Origin: CAYLJO01 sp964383905
GTDB lineage: Bacteria > Acidobacteriota > Blastocatellia > Pyrinomonadales > Pyrinomonadaceae
Length of the DNA stretch: 11,315 nucleotides
Assembly: GCA_964383905.1 (NCBI GenBank)
Contig: CAYLJO010000196.1
Location: 1-11,315, forward strand
Direction of reading: 5' to 3'
The translations under genes and the position numbers were made by a program. The number at the start of each line of letters is the position of its first letter. Positions within the stretch are counted from its first letter, which is position 1. The notes under the pieces were generated by a model. That model saw nothing but the letters and a program-made list of their open reading frames with translations, ran no database searches and was not told where the DNA came from. Below, piece after piece: positions 1 through 5,031 of this stretch.

Positions 1-133
1 GATCGTCCGCCGGTTCTGGGCGATCAGTTTGACCCACGCCCCCTTGCTCATCTGTTTGAAGGAGGAACATCCAGAGGTGGGGCATGAAGTTTCGGGTCAC
101 GCCGTTATCCGGGTTGTAGAGTAGAATTCTCAT
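1..133 (-). CDS. N-terminal stub of a B12-binding radical SAM-like protein, runs off the left edge (possibly broken)
   Basis: The ATG lies at 131-133 (minus strand) behind a strong ribosome-binding region (AAGGAG at 142-147). The first residues, MRILLYNPDNGVTRNF followed by MPHLWMFLLQ, resemble the N-terminus of B12-binding-domain radical SAM proteins, which use cobalamin and a 4Fe-4S cluster; this rests on remembered family resemblance and not on a search. After about codon 26 (near position 56) the frame stays open to the edge but reads TDEQGGVGQTDRPEPADD, which does not look like the usual continuation (LTPPGHEV-type, then a DGN motif). Another minus frame gives KQMSKGAWVKLIAQNRR there, so a frameshift or a recombination junction near 55 is possible. 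The gene starts 64 nt beyond the PAP2 gene in the same direction. The start is well supported, the family assignment is moderate, and the integrity of the gene is doubtful. Confidence 0.45.
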   Translation of the reverse strand, partial: MRILLYNPDNGVTRNFMPHLWMFLLQTDEQGGVGQTDRPEPADD

Positions 134-197
134 GGCTCCTTCTCCTTAGATCGAGTATGCGACAGCTCACCCGGAGCTCGAGTTGACCCCGGCCCGT

Positions 198-668
198 TTA
201 ATTCCTAGATCCTATCCCCCGTGCTTTGACGACGCGGTAAACCAGCCCTGCCACAACGGTCGCCATCATGCTACTCCCGATGATGTCTACCGGGTGGTGA
301 ATACCTGTCCGGACCCGCGCCACGCCCACCAACAGTGTGAGACCCCAGAGGGTGATACTCAAGCTTTTATTGCTCGGATAAATGAGCGCTGCCACACTCG
401 CGCACAGCAGCTCGTGGTCTGATGGAAAGCCGTTGTCCGGTTCGTGTGGGATGAGTGGTACGAAGTGCCCTACTACGAATGGTCGCGGGTCAACATACAA
501 GAGACCTCCGATCTTTGACACGATGTAGGTCAGAGGCAGGCTAACAGCAGCAAAAACCACGATTCGTTTCCGCTCGACTCTGGGCTGTTTCAAGATATAG
601 ATGACGGCGATACCCACAATAACCAGGAACAGGTACTTCGCACCAAGGATGGACAACGTTTCAAGCAT
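198..668 (-). CDS. PAP2-family membrane phosphatase, BcrC-like (probable undecaprenyl-diphosphatase)
   Basis: This 156-residue integral membrane protein carries the PAP2 signature: PRPF at residues 61-64, PSDH at 82-85, and R118, H124 and D128 in the segment ARVRTGIHHPVDIIG. PSDH instead of PSGH and the RPFV/HHPVDII wording are typical of BcrC/YbjG-type undecaprenyl-pyrophosphate phosphatases. By analogy it would remove a phosphate from the C55 lipid carrier on the outer face of the inner membrane for reuse in peptidoglycan and polysaccharide synthesis. The first motif has nine residues between K52 and R62, instead of the classical six, so the lysine role is uncertain. Hydrophobic segments lie near residues 8-27, 36-56 and 104-120, and at the C-terminal end. 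Its ATG (666-668) overlaps the stop of the upstream DedA-PAP2 gene by 8 nt, which argues for translational coupling. The family is secure; the exact substrate is inferred. Confidence 0.85.
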   Translation of the reverse strand: MLETLSILGAKYLFLVIVGIAVIYILKQPRVERKRIVVFAAVSLPLTYIVSKIGGLLYVDPRPFVVGHFVPLIPHEPDNGFPSDHELLCASVAALIYPSNKSLSITLWGLTLLVGVARVRTGIHHPVDIIGSSMMATVVAGLVYRVVKARGIGSRN

Positions 669-2085
669 GTACTTCTTTCTTCCCCCCGGGATGAGCCGCG
701 GCGGCCTTCAGCATCTCGTTACGGCGCCGTATCGTTTCAACGGCTGTCAGCGAGAGCGCGAGCCACGCCAAACCTTCCGCGCTTGCCGCCATGACATCGC
801 TCAGGTAGTGAGCGCCCAGGTAAATGCGACTGAAACCAATCAGGAGCACCATTAGTGCTGCGACCAGAACCACCAGGACACGCCAGCGCCAGTCCTGTAG
901 CTTTCGGACCGCAAAGGCGGCCAGCACGCCGTAGAAGACTGTCGCCGCCATCGTGTGGCCGCTCGGAAAACTGTAGCTCGTCAAAGTCAAAACAGGGTCG
1001 TTGAAACTGGGACGATGCCGGTGAAACGCGCTCTTCAAGAGCACGTTGAGGAGCATGCCGCCGGGCACTGCCAGAAAGAGCGCCAGAAGGGCATACCAGC
1101 GGCGCCTCCGCAGCAGGAAAAGCGCAGTGAGCAGTGCCGCGCTGCTAATGAAAACCGTTCCGCCAAGCTGGGTAAAAAACCGCATCACCGTGGTCAGGGG
1201 CGGAGCCATCCGGGCGTGAAGCCATGCTGAGACCCCCACGTCGAGGACTGTGAGCGGATCACCGTGCATGACGTCCTCGGCAATGCCGCCAAAGAGCCAT
1301 GCTGCGCCAATAAGGACGATGGCGCCGAGAGTGAGATGAAGTCCAAGATAGCCTTGTGGCGAGAGCCGATCCTGCACGAACGCGATTTGAGTAGCGTACC
1401 GGCGGCGGAAGGTAGATACCCGTGGATGTTGGAGCAAAGCCGCCAAGCGCCCATTGATCCAGTCCTCACGCCGGACAATTAAGCGCCAGACCCAGGCCAG
1501 CACGATGACAAGCAGCACCACGGCGCCTACAACTTCGCTGGCGCGCCCGATCCAGCGTTGCAGCAGTCCCCAGCTCTGTCCGAAGAAGAAGCCAAGGAGC
1601 GAGATGACGACCGACCAGAGGACCGCCCCGGCCATGTTGTAGACGACGAATGTCCGCCAGCGCATCCGCGCGGCTCCCGCGAAGACCGCCGCGAAGACGC
1701 GCAGGCCCGTCACAAAGCGCGCCAAGAAGATCGTCTTGTTGCCGTGCCGCTCGTAGAACCGGTCAAGGCGCTTGAGTCGCCCCGGCGTCAGCCGCACGTA
1801 ACGGCCATACCGCGAGAGAGCCGCGCGCCCGACACGGCGGCCAACGGCGTAACCCGCGTTGTCGCCGAGCATTGCGCCGAACGCGGCGATTGCCACGACG
1901 GCTGCAAGGTGAAAGTGGCCTTGCGCGGCGAAGAACCCGCCCGCGAGCAGGATGGTTTCGCCGGGCACCGGAACACCCGCATTCTCCGCCATGACGCCGA
2001 AAAAGATTACCCAGTAGCCGTACCGAGCGAAGTACGTAATGAATGTGTCGAGCACCCCCGTGTTCCTTACAACCTGAGAGCCCAT
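661..2085 (-). CDS. Bifunctional DedA-PAP2 fusion membrane protein (lipid-carrier translocase plus phosphatase)
   Basis: This is a two-domain integral membrane protein of about 474 residues. The N-terminal part (about residues 12-175) is a DedA/VTT-type domain with ENAGVPVPGE at about 34-43, the GGFFAAQG segment and the conserved FLARFVTGLR arginines at about 120-129. After a basic linker (about 200-245), the C-terminal part (about 250-450) is a PAP2 phosphatase with all three motifs: K-x6-RP (KSAFHRHRP), PSGH, and SRIYLGAHYLSD. Established knowledge: several DedA proteins act as undecaprenyl-phosphate translocases and some PAP2 proteins as C55-PP phosphatases, so a fusion could dephosphorylate the carrier and return it across the membrane. 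The substrate here is inferred. Start choice: TTG at 2091 and ATG at 2085 have no clear ribosome-binding site; GTG at 2055 has AAGGA eight bases upstream and gives a typical DedA N-terminus (LDTFITYFARYG), so it may be the true start. It overlaps the downstream PAP2 gene by 8 nt and follows the kinase gene in the same direction. Confidence 0.88.
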   Translation of the reverse strand: MGSQVVRNTGVLDTFITYFARYGYWVIFFGVMAENAGVPVPGETILLAGGFFAAQGHFHLAAVVAIAAFGAMLGDNAGYAVGRRVGRAALSRYGRYVRLTPGRLKRLDRFYERHGNKTIFLARFVTGLRVFAAVFAGAARMRWRTFVVYNMAGAVLWSVVISLLGFFFGQSWGLLQRWIGRASEVVGAVVLLVIVLAWVWRLIVRREDWINGRLAALLQHPRVSTFRRRYATQIAFVQDRLSPQGYLGLHLTLGAIVLIGAAWLFGGIAEDVMHGDPLTVLDVGVSAWLHARMAPPLTTVMRFFTQLGGTVFISSAALLTALFLLRRRRWYALLALFLAVPGGMLLNVLLKSAFHRHRPSFNDPVLTLTSYSFPSGHTMAATVFYGVLAAFAVRKLQDWRWRVLVVLVAALMVLLIGFSRIYLGAHYLSDVMAASAEGLAWLALSLTAVETIRRRNEMLKAAAAHPGGKKEVHA

Positions 2086-2129
2086 CCGCAACGGTAAACG
2101 AGTCTCTATAATCCAGAAACTTTGCAGGA

Positions 2130-2160
2130 ACCTTTCACGAACATTACATCTATGAAAGGT
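2130..2160. repeat. Perfect 8-bp inverted repeat between the kinase and the DedA-PAP2 gene
   Basis: ACCTTTCA at 2130-2137 is the exact reverse complement of TGAAAGGT at 2153-2160, with a 15-nt AT-rich spacer. It sits in the 93-nt gap between the kinase stop (2179) and the DedA-PAP2 start. No T-run follows on either strand, so it is not a good intrinsic terminator. It could be a protein-binding site, an mRNA stem-loop, or chance. Only the symmetry is directly seen. Confidence 0.4.
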
Positions 2161-2178
2161 TTGAGAAATGGGGGCGAA

Positions 2179-3600
2179 TCAGCGACTCTGGCCGGAACTT
2201 TTTGGAAGGTCTGGAAGGTAAAGTGTGAAAAGGGAGCCGCGGCCGGGTTCGCTCGCGACCTCAATACGCCCGTGATGGGCATGGATCACGGCCTTAACCA
2301 GGCTCAATCCCAATCCTAAGCCCCGTTGCGAGCGGCTTTGGTCACCGCGATAGAGCCGGCCCCATATTTTGGAGACCTCTTCCGGTGAAATACCGCTGCC
2401 AGTATCCTTGATGGTGATCACGGCCCGGTGATCTCGCTGGAAAGCCTGGAGATCGATCCTCCCGCCTCGGGGCGTGTACTTGATCGCATTATCCAGCAGA
2501 TTGGCCAGAACCTGCCGCATCCGGTTGCGATCAGCGGTGAAGAAAAGATCTTCGGGAGAATCGGTAGAGAGGGCAATCTCCTTCTCCTCAGCCACATGGC
2601 TGTAGAGTTCCACCGCATCCTTGATCAAGGTTGAGATATTCAGTTCTTCGAGGTGGAGTTTCATCGCCCCCGTCTCGGCCTCGGAAATGTCCATCAGAGT
2701 ATTCAACATGGTAAGGATCTGATCCGCCTCCTCCACGCAGCCGGCAAGAGCGTCGCGGCAACCCTCCGGGTCGTTGTCCGACCGCAATGCCATTTCGGCC
2801 GCCCCCCGCAGTCTCGCGAGCGGAGTCCGCAGGTCGTGTGCGACCGTGTCCAATGAGCCTCGCATGCCATTGATCAGCACCTCGATCTTTTCGAGCATGG
2901 CGTTGAACAGCATGACCAGCTCGTCCAGCTCGTCACCCGTCTGGCTGGAGGGTACGCGTGCATCCATCCTGCCGGTCGACACTGATCGAATGGTCTGGAT
3001 AAGACTTCTGATGGGGCGCAGCGTGCGGAATGCCAGAAACGATCCCCCGATGATGCCGAGCAGGACAACCGGGATCATGGACCCGATGAAAATCTCACGG
3101 AAGCGCTCCAGCAGATATTCGCGATCCTCTGGGCTCTTGCCCACCTGCAGAGAAAGGCCGCCCGGCAGAGGCGTCGATGCGATCTCCAACGTCTTTCCGC
3201 CACCGCGCTCCTGTATAGTTGCCCGCTGTTCGCTTGTATCGACCGGTTCGCTCTTGAGCTGTTCGAGGTTGAAATCCTTCCACCGGTCCGGATGGTTGAG
3301 AAAGATGGTGCCGTTTTGCGGCCCGGCAAGCCGGACGAAAAATGACCCCCCTTTATCCGACCTCTCCTCAAGATGAACCTCCTTTTCCAGCGCGTCTATG
3401 CCGCCTGTTCGGTACTGGGCCGCATACTCGCCCAGTTTTTGATGGATATCTTCCCGATCTTTCTGCCGAACGGATGACGACAAGAGAGCGTAGGCGAGAA
3501 CGAACAGAAACGAGGTGCTGGTAATGAAGATCGTCGAATACCAGAGGATCAACCGGAAGGTGATGGTCCGCCGGATCCGGTTAAGACTCTTTAAGAACAT
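2179..3600 (-). CDS. OmpR-partner sensor histidine kinase (HAMP, HisKA, HATPase_c)
   Basis: This is an inner-membrane sensor kinase of about 473 residues. It has a first membrane segment (about 15-40), a periplasmic sensor region of about 130 residues, a second membrane segment (about 172-191), a HAMP linker (about 192-245, with the RTLRPIRSL start and DELDELV), an H-box AHDLRTPLARLR with the phospho-accepting histidine at about 255, an N-box NLLDNAIKY, a G1 box DTGSGI and a G2 box GLGLGLSLV. All catalytic boxes are intact. The overall layout is like the CusS/CzcS/CopS heavy-metal kinases and other OmpR-partner kinases, but the periplasmic region shows no metal ligand cluster that I can defend, so the stimulus is unknown. 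Start: the ATG at 3598-3600 has GGGGAG six bases upstream; an in-frame TTG at 3606 lies directly against that site and is less likely. It overlaps the regulator gene by 20 nt, the usual arrangement of a co-translated two-component pair. Confidence 0.93.
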   Translation of the reverse strand: MFLKSLNRIRRTITFRLILWYSTIFITSTSFLFVLAYALLSSSVRQKDREDIHQKLGEYAAQYRTGGIDALEKEVHLEERSDKGGSFFVRLAGPQNGTIFLNHPDRWKDFNLEQLKSEPVDTSEQRATIQERGGGKTLEIASTPLPGGLSLQVGKSPEDREYLLERFREIFIGSMIPVVLLGIIGGSFLAFRTLRPIRSLIQTIRSVSTGRMDARVPSSQTGDELDELVMLFNAMLEKIEVLINGMRGSLDTVAHDLRTPLARLRGAAEMALRSDNDPEGCRDALAGCVEEADQILTMLNTLMDISEAETGAMKLHLEELNISTLIKDAVELYSHVAEEKEIALSTDSPEDLFFTADRNRMRQVLANLLDNAIKYTPRGGRIDLQAFQRDHRAVITIKDTGSGISPEEVSKIWGRLYRGDQSRSQRGLGLGLSLVKAVIHAHHGRIEVASEPGRGSLFTLYLPDLPKSSGQSR

Positions 3601-4261
3601 AGCCAACTCCCCGGATGGTGTGGATCATTTTCCCGGCGAAATTCTTGTCGACCTTGTTCCTTAACCGGCAGACCAGCACATCGACGACATTAGTTTGAGG
3701 GTCGAAGCCGTATTCCCAGACGTGCTCCATGATCATCGTCTTTGAAACGACCCGCCCGGCATTCCTCATCAGGTATTCGAGCAGCGCGAATTCGCGCGCC
3801 TGGAGGTCCAACTTCTCACCCGCCCGAATAACCTCTCTCGACAAAAGATTCATGGAAAGCTCCCCCAGGGCTAACCGAGTCGGTTCAGCTGCTTGAGTCG
3901 GAGCGGCGCGTCGGAGCAGCGCCTGCACGCGAGCCAGCAACTCGGAGAAGGCGAACGGCTTGACCATGTAATCGTCGCCCCCGGCCTGCAACCCTCTGAC
4001 GCGATCATCGACCGAGCGTTTCGCGCTCAGGATGATCACTGGGGTGGTGATCTTCTGCCGGCGCAGCGCCTCGATCAGGCTCAACCCGTCAAGCTCGGGC
4101 AGCATGAGATCAATGACGGCCGCATCATAGGATGTTGTTAAAGCCATTTGGAGCCCGTCCGCACCGCTCGCCGTACGGTCCGTCATGAACCCGGCCTGTC
4201 TGAGGCCGTTACGGACGAACATGGCGATCTTGTCATCATCCTCAACAACCAGTACCCTCAC
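3581..4261 (-). CDS. OmpR/PhoB-family response regulator
   Basis: This 226-residue DNA-binding response regulator has a complete receiver (about 1-115), with the acidic pair in VVEDDD, phospho-acceptor D51 in VIDLMLPELDG, S79 in the ILSAK segment and K101 in MVKPF. A winged-helix effector domain follows (about 130-226), recognisable from LTSREVIRAG-like SREVIRAGEKLDLQAREF, the VVDVLVCRLRNKVD recognition region and the terminal IHTIRGVGYVL. It presumably receives phosphate from the overlapping kinase and regulates nearby promoters; the downstream DedA-PAP2/PAP2 genes lie in the same direction and are candidate targets, which is inference. The start is GTG at 4259-4261, preceded by the purine-rich GGGAGGGGG. 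The overall wording is closest to the CusR/CopR/QseB-like branch, but I cannot assign an orthologue or signal. Confidence 0.94.
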   Translation of the reverse strand: MRVLVVEDDDKIAMFVRNGLRQAGFMTDRTASGADGLQMALTTSYDAAVIDLMLPELDGLSLIEALRRQKITTPVIILSAKRSVDDRVRGLQAGGDDYMVKPFAFSELLARVQALLRRAAPTQAAEPTRLALGELSMNLLSREVIRAGEKLDLQAREFALLEYLMRNAGRVVSKTMIMEHVWEYGFDPQTNVVDVLVCRLRNKVDKNFAGKMIHTIRGVGYVLKES

Positions 4262-4589
4262 CCTACCCCCTCCCTAAGAAAATCGGTCGCCTGTCGGAAC
4301 GATCTCGCTCGCTTAAGGCATCATTGTAGATGATCCCCCCGTTGTTTGCGCAGATCCTTTAATCTCTGCCTTGATCTCAACGTCTTCACCCCCTTCGTCG
4401 GATTCGGGATGGGAAGTCTTCTCTGCAGTGCCACGCTCCGCTGGGGCTTCGGCCCGGCTCTGCTGATTTTCGGCGCAGAGCGGCACTCCTCGCAGGTCTC
4501 GCCGCCCTTCGTCTCTTTCGCTCCGAAACTCACGCCTCAAGATAGGAGAATTATAAAACAGTTTGCCTCTCAATTCGGCTTGTCTCCAC
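4262..4589. other. Intergenic stretch upstream of the response regulator; no convincing gene
   Basis: This stretch of about 330 nt contains only weak overlapping reading frames on both strands. The minus frame at 4321-4533 (70 codons, GTG start) contains a CEEC cysteine pair and ends 60 nt before the regulator. It has no recognisable family, and its ribosome-binding site is poor. On the minus strand a perfect -10-like hexamer TATAAT lies at 4550-4555, and a second, TACAAT, at 4323-4328. Neither has a good -35 at 16-18 bp. Either could serve the response regulator. Confidence 0.4.
4550..4555 (-). promoter_or_regulatory. Candidate -10 hexamer for the two-component operon
   Basis: TATAAT on the minus strand, pointing toward the response regulator start at 4261. 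No -35 with normal spacing is visible, so this is a weak call. If used, it would give a leader of about 280 nt containing the short 4321-4533 reading frame. Confidence 0.22.
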
Positions 4590-4621
4590 TTGACCCCGTA
4601 CTTAACTACGGGGTGTACACT
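4590..4621 (+). promoter_or_regulatory. MerR-family-type operator/promoter (mer/znt-like, 20-bp spacer)
   Basis: The -35 element TTGACC (4590-4595) and the -10 element TACACT (4616-4621) are separated by 20 bp. The spacer is filled by a near-palindrome: ACCCCGTA (4593-4600) and TACGGGGT (4607-4614) are exact reverse complements around CTTAAC, whose inner TTAA also pairs. This is the architecture of promoters activated by MerR-family regulators, where the overlong 19-20 bp spacer is corrected by DNA distortion. The half-site resembles the Tn21/Tn501 mer operator (TTGACTCCGTAC...GTACGG), and the ...GTG-TA... junction and 20-bp spacing resemble the E. coli zntA promoter. These comparisons are from memory. 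The orientation is plus, toward 4640. What it controls now is unclear, because only a broken merR-like start follows. Confidence 0.7.
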
Positions 4622-4640
4622 TGTTTTTGAAAGGGAGGAT

Positions 4641-4679
4641 CTGACGGATCGATTGACGATTGGAGAGCTGGCGAATTGA
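4641..4679 (+). pseudogene. Vestigial start of a MerR-family regulator gene
   Basis: Twenty nucleotides downstream of the MerR-type -10 element, a purine-rich AAGGGAGG (4631-4638) precedes an in-frame string reading LTDRLTIGELAN and then TGA (4677-4679). LTIGELA is the characteristic opening of MerR-family helix-turn-helix proteins (first helix before the winged domain). The expected continuation (AGV...TIRYYE) is absent in all three plus frames, so the gene is truncated or rearranged right after its first codons. The first codon in the ribosome-binding window is CTG (4641), not ATG; a TTG lies at 4653. The similarity is short, and the call rests mainly on its position directly behind a matching operator, the usual autoregulated layout. 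Confidence 0.42.
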
Positions 4680-5031
4680 CGCGGCCCATCGCGCGTCCGG
4701 TAGGTGCTGTGATAAAAGAGATGGCGCGCTTGACCTCTGCAATGAGGGCAGCGCAGGGAAGGCGGGGCATGATGGATTCTGTGACGAGCCATGACAGCCG
4801 CCACTTTCCACGCTTGGCCTTCCTTTTTTCAATCCCAAACCTAACGAGGTCACTACCCCCTGTACCAGCGGGTTTAATTACTTGCTTTGATCATAACCTT
4901 CAAATAATATTCGCGGTTCTCCTCTGGACTTCAACCCGTATTTTATGGCATTTAATCCCGTAAGGGCCAGCATTCACAGCCCCGTATCTGCTTGTTCGTT
5001 AAGCCGAGTCTACCCAATACAAGAGGAGAAT
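4680..5031. other. Region upstream of the first TonB-dependent receptor; no gene seen
   Basis: About 350 nt without a supportable gene. The plus frame open from 4676 to 4963 has no recognisable domain, no ribosome-binding site and mixed composition. The far end is AT-rich and carries a possible promoter for the receptor (listed separately). Confidence 0.45.
4882..4910 (+). promoter_or_regulatory. Candidate promoter for the first TonB-dependent receptor
   Basis: TTGCTT (4882-4887), a 17-bp spacer, and TAATAT (4905-4910) lie in an AT-rich patch about 115 nt before the receptor start. The hexamer matches are only partial (3/6 and 4/6); position and spacing are the main support. Confidence 0.33.

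Noticed and set aside
2107..2112. Plus-strand TATAAT as a promoter
   Set aside because: No plus-strand gene lies downstream and there is no matching -35; all genes here are on the minus strand.
4593..4630. The CCCCGTA/TACGGGG palindrome followed by TTGTTTTTG read as an intrinsic terminator
   Set aside because: The T-run begins several bases after the stem, the palindrome is embedded exactly between -35 and -10 hexamers, and there is no plus-strand gene upstream to terminate. The MerR-operator reading fits better.
4346..4630. 94-codon plus-strand open frame
   Set aside because: It runs into the MerR-type promoter, has no recognisable family and overlaps competing frames. It looks like a chance frame.
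4313..4804. 163-codon minus-strand open frame
   Set aside because: It spans the promoter palindrome and the vestigial merR start, has no ribosome-binding site or recognisable domain, and is of mixed composition.
4676..4963. 95-codon plus-strand frame as the continuation of the MerR-like protein
   Set aside because: No winged-helix residues (TIRYYE-type) or metal-binding C-terminal cysteines can be read in it. The vague resemblance of IKEMARLTSAM to a MerR dimerisation helix is too weak.
4945..5031. Upstream extension of the first receptor by 29 codons to the ATG at 4945
   Set aside because: It would place a non-signal sequence ahead of a clear signal peptide. The ATG at 5032 has its own ribosome-binding site.
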